Origin: Glycine soja
Lineage: Eukaryota; Streptophyta; Magnoliopsida; Fabales; Fabaceae
DNA: 64,000 bases
Direction: 5' to 3'
Assembly (NCBI RefSeq): GCF_004193775.1
Contig: NC_041020.1
Span: 7,583,657-7,647,656 of the forward strand
This document shows positions 32,129 to 44,400 of the stretch, in pieces. Below the pieces are notes generated by a model. The model ran no database searches. It worked only from the letters and a program-made list of their open reading frames with translations, and had not been told where the DNA came from. A program made the position numbers and the translations under genes. Numbering within the stretch: position 1 is the stretch's first letter; every line of letters starts with the position of its first letter.

Positions 32129-35114
32129 CTAGGCCTGATCTCTAACTCGGAGATAAAACTGTGCCCACTGGATCCGCAATGCTTTTAATCTCTCTGGCTC
32201 CAATGGTCTAGGATCGTTAAAATATTGCATGATGAAATAAATCATAATAAGTTAATAATGTAATACAAATTATATATAAATCAATTTTGTTTGAAATAAA
32301 CTTACTGCTTCCCAATTATTCCTAAAAGTTCCTAAAATGATGGTGAACATCCAGTGCATCACATAGTAGCCGCACTCAGTACTTCCTTTTTGTCTATTAC
32401 ACTAAATACATAATGAAATTTGGATATTAATTAAACAACTAGTGTACAGACACATAAAGAAATATATATAAGTAGAAGTTTTATGTAAATGACGTACCTT
32501 GACGACAATCCACCTAGCAGAAGCCTTTGATTTAGGCTGTGGAGCATCATCAAGACTCTTGATAGCACTGTTCCATATGAGTAACAATTAAAAACTGGTA
32601 TTGTATGTTGAGGTATTACAATGCAAATGTATTGAAAAGAACACTAACCTATTAATAATCCCCTTAAGGTAGTTGTCTGGCCTGTAATGCAATGAACAAA
32701 ACCAGACAACTAGGTGTTCCTTGGGCAGGATGATAACCATCTGCCAGTGTCCGTTGCAATGGAACCTAAAATGGGTTAGTACATTAGTAAACATTAATTA
32801 AATTTAGTTATTTTGTGACTTACCCATTTAGGTAGGCTCCAAGATAGACATCGCGTTGTGTACTCTGCATCCAACTCTTTATGTAACTTTCAGATTCAAA
32901 CTGTGATTGCCCAAACCTCTGAATGGACTGTGGCTCGAGGAATCCATAGATATCAGAATTCCCCACTCGCATACATGTTTCAGTGAGATGCCTGTTTATG
33001 TTAAGTCAAAGTTAAATATTTATGAATTGAAAGCCATAACTTAGGTAATTAAAAGCCTTTTATATAAAGACTTACAAAATCCACAACTGTAACATTGATA
33101 TGCTGAGACATTGACCACCGTGTGTGATTTCAGAGAGGTCTTCGTGCTTTATGTAGAGGGGGAAATCTGGATTAAAGACCCCGAACACGGTGGCATCCCA
33201 TCTAACCTGATAATGCCTCAAGAAAAGCTCTGGGATGATCAATGTCATCAGATAAAGCGGATCATCGACCTCCAGATCGGGCTTCGGAGGTGGTTTTGCC
33301 GGAGACACAGCTGTTCATGAAACAAAGTTAAATAGCCTAATTTGAGGCACACTTAATGAATTATTTTAAAAAGAATAAACATATGGTAAGGACAATAAGT
33401 ACCTGCTGTGATAAAGACTTGACCAGATGTGTCGGCCAAGCAAGGATGGTGTGAAGTGCATGCCCCACTAAGGAAACCTCATCAGTGGGTACAGGAACTG
33501 GAGCATCTGCATCTGTAACCTCCTCCACACTCACCTTTACTTGGCCAGGCAACAAAGGAGTGCTATGAACAACAGTGGATTCCTCATAAACTCTCCCCAT
33601 GGCAACCAGGTGGGCAGGATCTGCTTCTATGTACAAGTCGTACCTGTCAGAGTCACCCGTCTCAGGATCGTTTCCTGAGGTATCAACACAACTCCCCTTT
33701 GTGCTCACTCGAGGACTGGAGGGACCAACCAGAGGCTTAGGAGGCACTGCAAGTCCCTAAGATTGCATCTGCGACTGAAGCTGGCTGAAGGATGCCATGA
33801 CCTGCCTCGTTACTTTCTCTGTGACGAACTCCTCTAGCTGGTCCCTGATCTGCTGGGTAAGCTACTGTAATTCGTCAGGAGGCAGGAAGGAAACGCTATG
33901 GGACGTCTGTGGAGCCGATCCAAAGTATTGCTTGATGGTGACACCAGCTCCAGCAGCACGGACACGTCCAGTGTGCTCTGGACGTCCAATAGTAGCGGCG
34001 AGAACATCCTGACGTCGATGGGGGACGAACGATCCATGTGTGGCCTGCTCCTCAAACGAATCTTGCACAGAAAACACACAGTGGTACACGACATTCTCAA
34101 AATATTGAAACATAATTGTAATGGTTAGTTGAAAATGACTTACAATCTTCTTAGCGATTTCCTTTGCAGCCTCAGTCATAATCTCCCCTGTCTTCTTCGT
34201 GCGGGCCATCTTCCACTTCACGTGGCGTCTGACCGGGGATGGATGGTCGATGACGCCATCAACTCTTCCTGACTGTGCAGCTTCCTCTAGCTTCTTCTTC
34301 GTCTTCTCAGCCAGGAGCTTCTGCTCCAAATAATCATAACCCCCACGAGACAAAACGTGGGGGGCAGTATTCTGCTTCTGGATGGCCTGTGCCTTCATGC
34401 ACACATCCTGAAAAAATTAAACAATAATGTTTGAAATGGGTAGAATGAATTATAACAACATCATGTTTAATATTAAAAACAACTTAAATGGCGAGGAACA
34501 TACCTCTCAGGAGGGTCTCTACGAGTCTGGCAAAACTGGGCCCACTTTTCCTTGCTGATGCCGTATTTCTCACAGACAGTGTCCTCGACACCGTCCTGAT
34601 CGGCTGCATGGGCCCATTTCCTCGTGAGGTCTGATTTAAACTACCTCCATCTCTCCCCCACGGTCTGCAGTAACTTCCTTTTCGTCCTACTGTCAGAAGC
34701 CTCTGGGATATCAAATTCTGCCTGACAACATCAAATAAAGTTTATTTGTTACAATAATGTATTTTTTGGCTATTAATTAAACAAAATCAAATAAGGAAAC
34801 AAAAATACCTGAATATCCTCCCAAATCAGGTCCTTCTGAGCAGTAGGGACCTCTTTCCAGTTCTCGTAGGTGACGTCCACCTTATCACGTGCCACAATCC
34901 CCAAATATGATCTTAATTTCTTCCTATGGGGACCGTCGGCCTTCCCAGTAGCAGGATCAACATGCACCACTGGTCTCTCAGCACCAGATGGTCTAGTGGA
35001 CAACGATCGTAGACGTGAGGCTTTGCGTGTCCGCTTCACGGCAGACAGCGAAGCCGATGCGTCCGAAGGAGGAGGAGGAGAAGGAGGAGGAGTGGAGGCA
35101 GGTGGAGAACCCAT
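32129..35114 (-). pseudogene. CACTA Transposase_24 / Ulp1-like protease gene
   Basis: ATG at 35114, stop at 32129-32131, about ten exons by GT-AG joins (34809-35114, 34504-34721, 34144-34407, 33403-34062, 33076-33310, then shorter exons to 32129). Exons 1-4 carry Transposase_24. Exons 5-10 carry a Ulp1/C48-type cysteine protease with NGHWQM (His) and STECGYYVMHWM (Cys). At the usual Asp site the sequence reads FCSL, which may mean a lost residue or a lineage difference. In-frame TAGs at 34641, 33862 and 33757, and a changed acceptor before exon 4 (CAAG instead of TAGG, near 34063), make it a pseudogene. CACTA-1 keeps glutamine codons at the first two stops. Confidence 0.8.
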
Positions 35115-35483
35115 GATCTTTTATACAATAACATACAACAACATACAAAATAGGATTAGTCAAAAGAGGATCAGTCATAAGTTTTTTTTGGAAGGCAAAA
35201 GTATAATATTATTAATAAAACATAACTGGACCAGAGGTACTTAGGAGATCAGATACAAGACACCCAAGGTGCCACCTTCCAAAAACATAAAACCCAACAA
35301 AACCCCACCACAAAAGGAGACAAGACAAATTAACCAAAGGACTCCGAAACATTGGTAGTTCTGCTTTTTAATTGTGATTTGGGGCAACCATGTTATAAAA
35401 AGTCTATTACATGTAATCAACAGTCAATGTATGCTTGATGGAATATAAATACTATAGTTTCAAAAATACGCATGTACATGGCA
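35115..35483. other. Spacer between Transposase_24 gene and inverted repeat
   Basis: Contains the 5' flank of the Transposase_24 gene and unclassified sequence. About 180 bp of it is absent from CACTA-1. Confidence 0.35.
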
Positions 35484-36436
35484 TCCTTAGGACTTCATGC
35501 AGCTGATGTTTGTCGCCAGTTTCATCATCCACCACCCTTTTCTTCTCTGCCTTCTCATGTTTGTTGTTGTTAAACCCATATTTATGCCTTCTTCCCTTCA
35601 TGTCTTGTTTTATCACAACTTTATCCGAATTTCCTATCTTCAGCACAGTTGAATCTCCTGTCTTATTGTCCAATGACACACTTTGATGGCCTATATCTCT
35701 TTTCTTCGTATGTTCTAGTGGTTCAGCTTCAGAATGCATAGAGCAATCTGAATTTTCCAGTGATCACCAAAGGCTTCTGCATCAGCATTGACACTCTCCA
35801 CCCTCTTTGGTTTATGCTTCTGTGTTGCATTATGTGCTTCCTCCTTATAATTCTTAGATTTATTGGAGGTCCCACTAGAAGAATCAGCACCAATCCGTGC
35901 CTGTTCCTCCTCTACCAGCTCAATATCTTTCGTTTCACCATTGCTTTTGTAAACTACACTGTAATTTATAAAACAAAAGTTGAAAGGAAAGATATTGAGC
36001 TGGTAGATGAGGAAGAAGCAAAGATTGGTGTTGATCGTTCTAGTGCAACCTCTAATAAATGTGAGATTTATAAGGAGGAAGCACGAAATGCAGCACAGAA
36101 GCATAAACCAAAGAGGGTGGAGAGTGTCAATGCTGATGTAGAAGCCTTTGGTGATCACTAAAAAATTTAGATTGCTTTATGCATTCTGAAGCTGAAGCAC
36201 TAGAACATACGAAGAAAAGAGATACAGGCCATCAAAGTGTGTCATTTGAGAATAAGACAGGAGATTCAACTGTGCTGAAGATAGGAAATTCGGCTAAAGT
36301 CGTGATAAAACAAGACATGAAGGGAAGAAAGCATAAATATGGGTTTAACAATAATAAACGAGAGAAGATAGTGAAGAAAAGGGTGGTGGATGATGAAACG
36401 GCGACAAACATGAGCTATATGAAGTCCTAAGGATAC
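35484..36436. repeat. Long head-to-head inverted repeat of captured gene sequence
   Basis: Left arm about 35484-35960, right arm about 35961-36436, with almost no spacer. The reverse complement of the left arm aligns with the right arm over about 475 bp with roughly one mismatch in ten. Both arms carry lysine/glutamate-rich frames (KDIELVxEEE, HKPKRVESVNAD, NNNKxEKxxKKRVVDDE) reading outward from the centre, broken by stops. The protein is not recognised. The arms differ enough to suggest two family members or an old duplication. Confidence 0.85.
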
Positions 36437-36527
36437 CATCTAAAAGAAAATACTGATGCGTCAATCAGAGAAAAATGTAGTTGTCACTTACTTGCTTTGG
36501 TGACCTCTGTCTCTGCACAAAATTACA

Positions 36528-38948
36528 TTAGACGATGTTAATCAATTCTCCTTCATCATGATCATTTCGATTAGCATGAACGTCATCAGCTTCTTCTTCT
36601 CCGACAACGTTAGGAGTGATTTGAGCGGTCAAAGGACTAACATAGGTGTCCATGTATGAATCATCATCTTCTACATTAACACCAATTGTTTTGCCCTGCA
36701 GAACCACGCACCACCTTTCATCACAAGGGTCTTGCACGTAAAATACTTGTCTAGCTTGTTCTTCCATGATGAAAGGGTCATTGTGGTAACCAAGTTTCTT
36801 TAGGTCTACCAACGTAAATCCTATATCATCGGTGCGTACATCGGTGTTGCTGTCAACCCATTTACATTTGAAAACACATACCATAAATTTCACATAGTTA
36901 AGCTCCCAAATTTCATCAATGAACCCAAAGTAAGGGATGGAAGCTACACAGGAATTGGCATCATTGACACTTGCAAAGTGTTGAGATTCAGCCCTTAGGG
37001 TGACCCTGCTGTTCTGCATTGTACTTTTGTCATCTTGTGCTTTTGTGTAAAATGAATACCTGTTTATGTCGTATCCTTGTCAGGTTATAACATTTCTTTT
37101 AGGCCCATCTGCTAGCTTTCTCAATGTTTTTGAAGAATTCTCATCTGCAAAGATTGTATCTTTAAACCAATCACAGAAAGTCTTGTTATGCCTTTTCAAC
37201 ACCCAATTCTTTAACATTTTCGGATTATACTGTTTGACTAAAGCTTCATGCTTAACAATGTATGGCAAAACTTCATTATTCTTGTTCAAGACATACAAGT
37301 GAGCTTGTAACAAATCTTCTATCACAAACATTTTTCTCCACATGCATAACATCAATACAATGTCTAACATCAAGATCACACCAGTACAGAAGATCAAAGA
37401 AAATGGACCTCTTCTTCCATATGCAACTCTCACTTTTATCCTTTTTTTGGATCTTCCCAAATACAGTATTCAGGTGTTGAACCCGCTGATATACCTGCTC
37501 ATCAGTCAATGGTATCGGCACAATATCATGCTCTTGACTTCCATTAAAAGCTTTTCTCAGTCGTCTGCAAGGATGATTGGGTGTTAGAAAGCGGCGATGC
37601 CTACTGTAGACAGTTTTTCTCCCATGTTTAAGTTGTATGTAACTTGTATTTTCTTCACAGATGGGGCATGCATAATGACCCTTATCACTGTAACCACTGA
37701 GATTCCCATATGCTGGAAAGTCATTAATGGTACAAAAAAGCATTGCACGCATTTCAAAGGTCTCCTTGCGAAACACATCAAACACTACAACCCCCTCGTC
37801 CCACAACTTTCTCAGATCTTCAACCAACAGACTTAGATAAACATCAATGTCATTTCCTGGCTGTCTTGGGCCCGATATCATCATAGACAACATCATGTAT
37901 TTTCGCTTCATGCACAACCAAGGAGGCAAATTGTAAATTACTAGCAGAACTGGCCAAGAACTGTGTTGAGTGCTTAAGGTGCCATATGGATTCATTCCAT
38001 CACTGGCTAGTCCAAGTCTAAGATTTCTTGGCTCTTTCCCGAAATCCGGATACAAACCATCAATCTTCTTCCACTACGAGCAATCAGCCGGATGACGGAC
38101 CATTCCATCAGAAATCCTTCCATTTGCATGCCATGTAAGGTCTTTTGCATCATCCTCATTAGAAAAAAGACGCTTAAACCTTAGAATGATTGGAAGATAC
38201 CACAAAACCTTCGTTGGGGGGCCCTTGTTCGAGTTTCATCATAACTGCTTTCTTCTTCATCCTTCACTTTGTACCGTGAAGTCCCACTGATAGGGCATTT
38301 GGACATTTCTTGGAATTCATGCCTGTACAGTATGCAATCATTGGGGCAAGCATGAATCTTGTGATACTCCATACTCATCGGACACAATATCTTTTTCGCC
38401 TTATAGTAACTTTTAGGCAACGTGTTGTCCTCTGGAAGCAGATTGGGCACTACCTCAAGCAGTGAGGTGAAACTTTTGTCACTCCACCCATACTTGGCCT
38501 TCACATTAACCAGACTTAACACAACAGACAACAGGGTTAAGGAATTCTTGCACCCTATATGCAAAGGCTTCTTAGAATCACTATGCAATCCTTCATACAC
38601 AGGGGTGTGTGCTTGCTGGAAAGACTCTTGTCCAAGGTCACGAATCATGTCCTCTAACCGATCTCCCATTTCTATATCAAACGGTTCAGATTGGGACCCA
38701 CTCTGCATGTTTGTGGCTTCACCATGCCATATCCACGTCGTGTAATTCTTCTTAATCCCATCACACAATAGATGGTCCCGTATGTCATTGAGTAATTGTC
38801 GTCTCCCATTCAAACAGTTGATGCAAGGACAATAATATTTTCCTTCTTCATTCAGTCGACCTCTTTCTGAAGCAAATTGCAAGAATTGTTCGACGCCATC
38901 CTCATATTCTGGGCTCATGTGACTTTCATTCATCCAACTTCGATCCAT
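36528..38948 (-). pseudogene. CACTA TNP2-type transposase gene
   Basis: Right to left: the transposase-associated domain (from MDRSWMNESHMSPEY, 38948, with zinc-binding-like YCPCINCLN), TNP2 (about 37276-38170, with YPDFGKEPRNLRLGLASDG, ISGPRQPGNDIDVYL, GHYACPIC and WCDLDVRHCIDVMHVEKNVC), a short DUF4218 tail (37080-37330), and DUF4216 (36528-37019, ending GELINIV). Defects: a frameshift in a C-run at about 38216, a TAG at 38074-38076, and a large deletion at about 37330 that removes the TNP2 end and most of DUF4218. When intact this protein would recognise the terminal CACTA repeats and cut. Confidence 0.85.
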
Positions 38949-39372
38949 CTAAGCAATTCCATGCATGAAAATCTCACTTTTTTATTTATAGGTGTGGCAC
39001 TATCCCATTTAGGAAAACTGTCTTTTATGTTAGCTTCAAACGTCAGGGTTACCATTATTTACAAAAATTTGACTAAATTTTGGCAACATTTCGCATTGGT
39101 CTCCAAGTACACAACATGACATCAGTCAAATGAATTTCCCGATAATCAAGTATGCACTCAGAGAATAATATGAAATGCATTGAACCGAAATTTAATCAAA
39201 TTAATGAAAATAATAATAACCTTCACGAATGAATCTAACATAAAAATACCAGTCTCCCCAAACTGTCCAAATAGACAATTCAAGACTAAATACAATGACT
39301 AATGCAAACTGTCCGCAAAAGTCATTGCATTCAGTCTCAAACGGGAATCTAAGGTTCACTCAGCATGAACAA
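38949..39372. other. Upstream flank of TNP2
   Basis: Minus-strand 5' region of the transposase gene; AT-rich; no clear TATA assigned. It ends where captured 3' UTR sequence (TTAAGGTTGTAATTGGATTG) begins. Confidence 0.35.
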
Positions 39373-39490
39373 CAACTTAAGGTTGTAATTGGATTGTTGT
39401 CCTCTTCCCCTCCCCATAAATATCTATGGTATAGACATATTTACTGATTTTACCTGTGCTTTGCTATAACTTCAAATTTTTTTTGTGTAT
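39373..39490 (+). other. Captured-gene 3' UTR piece, CACTA-2
   Basis: Matches 24129-24245, the last exon and 3' UTR of the captured DUF761 gene, without the DUF761 coding exon. Confidence 0.5.
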
Positions 39491-39499
39491 TTTCAACTT

Positions 39500-39694
39500 T
39501 CTGCTGTGTGTGTGTGTGTCTGTGGTTATGTATGTGTATGTGTGTCTGGCTATGTGTGTGTGTGTGTCACTGTGCGTGTGTGTGTGTGTCGCAGTCTGTG
39601 TGTGTGTGTGTGGCTGTGGTTATGTATGTGTATGTGTGTGTCGCCATGTGTGTGTGTTGTTGTGTGTGTGTCGCTGTGTGTGTGTGTGTGTGGT

Positions 39695-39725
<31 letters not shown>

Positions 39726-40008
39726 AGCTGTGTGTGTGTGTGTGGTTATGTATGTGTGTGTGTGTGTGTATGGTTATGTATGTGTATGTGTGTGTGGGTG
39801 TGTGTGTGTGTAGCTGTGTGTGTGTGTGTGTGTGGTTATGTATGTGTATGTGTGTGTGGCTGTGTGTGTGTGGGGGGGGGGGGGGGGTCTGTGGGTGTAT
39901 GTGTGTGTGGGTCTGTGGGTGTAGGTGTGTGTGTGTGTGGGTCTGTGGGTGTGTGTGTGTGTGTGTGTCTATGGTTGTGTGTGTGTATGTGGGTGTGTGT
40001 GTGTGTGA
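39500..40008. repeat. Interrupted GT microsatellite with a G15-type run
   Basis: About 500 bases of GT repeats with GGTTATGTATGTGTATG variants and a G run at about 39871-39887. Longer than the paralogue at 24256-24600, so it has expanded or contracted since duplication. Confidence 0.9.
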
Positions 40009-41059
40009 ACAGCACAACCTGCATTTCAAAGATACCTTTAGGGGAGGACTATTCACAGATACTCATTAGATGTTAGATAAGTTAGTAAAACAAATACAAC
40101 AATTTATCTACCAAACAATGGTATTGGGCTTGCAAATTCATTATTTCTTATTTACTTTCCAAATTTTTAAATAAATACTACTTTCATGGCATTGCAATTT
40201 ATGCTGTACAGGACTAACAACTGGTCATCCTATATCAAACAGTTCTAAAAGTATATCAGTAATGCATACAAACAATTTGACAGTAGTTTTCGAATAAAAC
40301 ATATAAATACCTGAGTTCGAGGCTTCAGCACAATTCACTTTCCAGCAATGACCGCAAGACCAGTTTTAATTAATTTCGAAACAGCAATGACCTCTACCTT
40401 TCGAACAATGCCTATCACCATAGGATAATTTGAAAGTCAAACAGAAGCACAATAAATCTTATCATAATAATAACAGGAAGAATTTTGTAGCTTTATATCA
40501 ACATAAGTGAACTCAAAAACATCAACGACTGTTCACCAATCAGACTAGCTTTGGACCAGAATCCTATTTTCTAAGTACAAGGGACGGGCCTAATAAAATA
40601 TGAAATGCAATTAGTAGGTAACAAGACAAGGTGATTTCATAGCAAGCTGAACCTAAGAACCTTAAGAGTATTTATTTTATTTAACTTTATTTGTGATTAG
40701 ATATAAAAGTTTAGTCTTAAAATATGAATCATTTAGTACTCACTGCATAAAAAATTAGATTTCATCAATGCTCCCTCATCACCCAAATCCAAAAATTACT
40801 TCAACATCGTTCACAACAATATAATTTTTTCACCAAAAGAAAGCAATATAATTCTTTCTTGTCCATATCATGCCACTTCACCCCAACTACAACCAAATTA
40901 ACAAGGTAAATGCTTCCATCTTTCTTTCACTGAATAGAGATTACAATTTTATATTCTACCCATTGATTAAAAAGGCCACTTAAATGAATTACCCTTTGAG
41001 AGCCCTTGAGTAACTTAATGTATGTTCAATTAAATTAACAGAAGCATATGCTCAACTCG
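40009..41059. other. Unidentified CACTA cargo, second copy
   Basis: Very similar to 24601-25638. No gene recognised. Confidence 0.4.
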
Positions 41060-42138
41060 CACTCCCCACTTATGAAGCTAACAGACCTTAATGAAAAAGC
41101 CCCCATCACAGACTGCCATGCAGACGTGAGTTAGTGGTTTAACACCCATGGGGAAATTTCGGGCAATACAGAAAAAGAAATAGAGGGGGAGCACGAAAAA
41201 GCATTGCCTCTTGAGGTATCTATGCCTCACAACAGCATTTTGAATATCACGAATCCCAGCATGGTCTATGCTGCCTCTGGTCAACACGACTTAAAAGTGG
41301 CATCTGAGGAAATGGGCCAATAGACATGTGGCCCAACTCTTTCTGCCACAAAAGTTTATGTGAGAAGAAAGGAGGTGTTGAGGAGTAATAGCAAAGCCCA
41401 GCAGTTTAAGAAATCAATTGTGGACTTCAACCCAGCCTCTAAAACTGACCCTCTGCCTTCGTTACATGAGGACTCTATAGAGCTGCAATGTGCCCTTTTG
41501 AAGGAAATGGGCTTGACTTATGGGGAAGATGATAACAAGGTTAAGGGGCTGTTGCTGGATATGGAGAATAAGGATAATACGATGGCAGCAGAGAAGGGAA
41601 TTAAAATTCAACAATTATGATCATTCTCTCCTATAACTCTAGAGGTCTGGGGAGGGGAATCAAGTGGGCTGCTGTTAGAAGGTTCATTGTAAAGCACAAA
41701 GTGGACCTTGTCTGTCTCCAAGAAACCAAAAGGGAGAAATTTAATAAAAGTATTTGCCAGGCCATTTGGGGGGACTCGACTGCCCATTGGGATTATGTTC
41801 CTTCTGTGCAGGCTGCTGGTGGCCTATTATGTTTGTGGAATAACTCCATTTTTGAGGTGAATAGGAGGGAGCAAGGTAGAAGTTTTTTAATGCTTGAAGG
41901 GACATGTATTAGTAATAATCAGAGGATGATGATTGTCAATGTCTATGCTCCCTGTGATCTGGTTGGGAAGAAAGCTTTATGGGATGATTTGGCAGGATTT
42001 GCTATACTTCTCTACTTGGTGGGCTGACTTTAGGGTCATCATAATGGAAAGGAAATACATGCATTCCTAAGTCTAAATTAGCTCTGTCTGGTACTTTATC
42101 TATTCTAATGTAAATTATCTTTGCTTTCCAAAAAAAAA
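41060..42138 (+). mobile_element. LINE (L1-type) remnant, second copy
   Basis: The ORF1 tail has stops near 41130 and 41322, then is open at 41360-41620. ORF2 starts at 41617, and an A-run lies at about 42129-42138. The body of ORF2, including reverse transcriptase, is missing: endonuclease joins 3' end sequence at about 42000. Confidence 0.75.
41617..42027 (+). pseudogene. LINE ORF2 fragment: AP-type endonuclease N-terminus
   Basis: 137 codons with SYNSRGLGRGIKW, VDLVCLQETK (catalytic Glu of the exonuclease-endonuclease-phosphatase fold) and MMIVNVYAPCD. The ATG overlaps the ORF1 stop in ATGA. The frame runs into the deletion junction near 42000 and ends soon after. It would nick target DNA in a complete LINE; here it is a stump. 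Confidence 0.8.
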
Positions 42139-42412
42139 AACATGCATTCCAAGCATCATCATAGCTCAAAACATGCATTCCAATCATATTGCCTAGTCTC
42201 AGCTTACTCAAATATCAATCATATTAGTTAGTCTAACTAGGGTTTCGAAACATCACAACAGAGACAGACCATTGAACAATGGATTTTCATCATTAACATA
42301 CAACAGAGACATACCTTTGATGGCTTCCAAGGGAGTCTTAAAGCCAAGCACAAAGGACTTCCAAAATCGAGTCCCACCCTTTCCGGGACTCGATTTTTTC
42401 CTAGTTTTCTTT

Positions 42413-42855
42413 GACCTGCGAAAGTGAGCAAATGCTCAAACGAGGAACGCCTAATGTTAAAACCAAAGGACGTACCTCAAAAGATAAGTGTCAGACACAA
42501 ACTCCACAAACACGAACTCGACAATATGGTTGCAGTCATGGAAGCAAAGCCCAGTTTGCGACAAACACCAACTCAGGCAGAAGCAGAAACAACAAGAACG
42601 CCCTGGGAGTACCCTTTCCGAGACTCTTTCCTTTCCTAGTTTTCTTTGATCGGCGAAAGTGAGCAAATGTTAAAACGACGAACGCCTAATGTTAAAACGA
42701 AAGGACGTACCTCAATCGATAAGTGGTAGAGACGATCTCCACAAACACGATCTCCACAATGTGGTTGCAGTCACGGAAGCGCAGGCCAGTTTGAGACAAA
42801 GACGAACTCAAGCAGAAGGAGAAAGAAGAAGAACGATAGGGTTCAAGCGCACGGG
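42413..42855. repeat. Tandem duplication near the CACTA-2 right end
   Basis: Same two-copy arrangement as 27066-27515, with a third partial copy suggested just upstream (CGAGTCCCACCCTTTCCGGG). Carries GGACGTACCTCAA, a possible splice donor on the minus strand. Confidence 0.6.
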
Positions 42856-42892
42856 TTGTGCAATTTCAGAATTTTAATATATAATGATAACA

Positions 42893-43215
42893 ACATCAGT
42901 TTTTTTAAAAATAACCGATGTTAACATCAACTACGTAACATCGGTTTTCTTAAAACCGATGTTAACATCAACTCGATAACATCGGTTTTTACAAAACCGA
43001 TGTTAACAACGGCATACTAACATCGGTTTTTCCGAAGCCGATGTTAACTACTCCATAGTAACATCGGTTATTAAAATAACCGATGTTAATATCGACGAGT
43101 TAACATTGGTTTCGGTAAAACCGATGTTAATTAAGTCTACTTATTTATAAAAATGCCACCGCGCTTTTGTAAACATCGGTTATGTGAATAACCGATGTTA
43201 ACCGTCCGATGTTAT
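42893..43215. repeat. Subterminal array of seven hairpins, CACTA-2 right side
   Basis: Same order as in CACTA-1 with a few base changes. Ends 20 bases before the right terminus at 43235. Confidence 0.85.
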
Positions 43216-43238
43216 ATCTAAAAATTGTAGTAGTGTTA

Positions 43239-44400
43239 GAAATATTTTTACAAGTAAATACTTACTTCTAGAGATGTATATTTGTCGATAAAGTTAAATT
43301 TATCATTCCAAAACAACGTTTTGTTGCTGTGTTATCTTTTTTTTTTTTGTTTAAGCTTAGTGTGGCTGACTGGCTTAAGGAAAATGTTCTCTAGTCTGAT
43401 GACTTTAGCGTCGACTAGATTCACCTTTTGGTTATATGGTTCTATTTTTTGTAAAATTTCTTTACTTTTTGTTATCAAACTCAAACCAATTATTGACTCA
43501 GTCAGGGTACTAAATTACTAGGTCAAGGGTAGATTAAGTGAATTAATGGTTGACTGACATTGAGTTTAAAATATTAAAAATTTCTAATTAAAATTTAAAA
43601 TATCATCAAATCTCAAAAAAGTTAACAAAACAACAAATAAATATATAAACGTCTCAATTATCATTTCCTAAAATATCACAATTGACCCATCACCATCATG
43701 ATTGTCGTTGTCAACATCATAACCACCGTTGTAGCCCCATTATAATTATCAAACCCATCATTGCCATCCTCAACCGTCACCACCACCATTGTCAACCGCC
43801 ATCACCTTTGTCAACGTCGCTACCACCACCATGACTACCATTGCAACCCCCACCATGATTGTCGTTGCCACCACCATTGTCATCAGTTGTCACTACCACT
43901 GCTGCCATGATCATTGTCGTCGTCACTACCACAACCGCCAATGACGATGGTGGTCATGGCTGACAATAGCAACGTTCATAACGACAAAAGCGGTGACAAT
44001 CATGGTGATGGTGATAGGTTAACGCTAATTTAGATATTTTAGGACGTGATTTGTTTGATAAATCTTTTAGAGATTTAATGGTCATATTATTTTTAATTTT
44101 GATTTTTAAATATTTTAATCTCAACCACCTATGTGTGTGTGTGGCTTTCAAGTTTTTATTTTATTTTCAAGAGAAATTAATTTGTGGCAACTATTAGTCG
44201 TCAAAACCTATTTAATTCTTTTAATAATTACCAGCCACAAAATAATAATAAAATTATTGCCACATCATCATTTAATGGCTCAGATAGACAATACGGACTA
44301 AAACCTTAATGGAAAAAAATGTTCAAAAACCTTGACTGGTCAAAATTTTGTTTAAGGACTAAAACCCGAAATTTGAATAAGTTTGCCTATCACATAAGTT
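43239..44400. other. Repeat module right of CACTA-2
   Basis: Matches 27891-29240 and 59199-60510, with a deletion of about 150 bp near 43560. CAT/CCA block at about 43680-44015. No gene. Confidence 0.6.

Larger units (their letters stand above)
31448..43235. mobile_element. CACTA-2: larger En/Spm-type transposon, left end missing
   Basis: The right end, read inward, is CACTACTACAATTTTTAG, followed by TTA (43236-43238) and the same host sequence that flanks CACTA-1. The left CACTA terminus is absent: subterminal sequence starts directly after copia RNase H at 31447. It contains both transposase genes (minus strand, all broken), the full inverted repeat, GT repeats, a LINE remnant, the 5' tandem duplication and hairpin arrays at both sides. 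It cannot transpose as it stands. Confidence 0.85.

Noticed and set aside
32129..33310. Ulp1-like protease as a host SUMO protease gene
   Set aside because: It is joined by introns to the Transposase_24 exons inside the transposon and is a known type of CACTA-linked protease domain.
36438..37330. TNP2 gene as a complete active transposase
   Set aside because: A frameshift, an in-frame stop and a large deletion of the TNP2 end and DUF4218 are visible.
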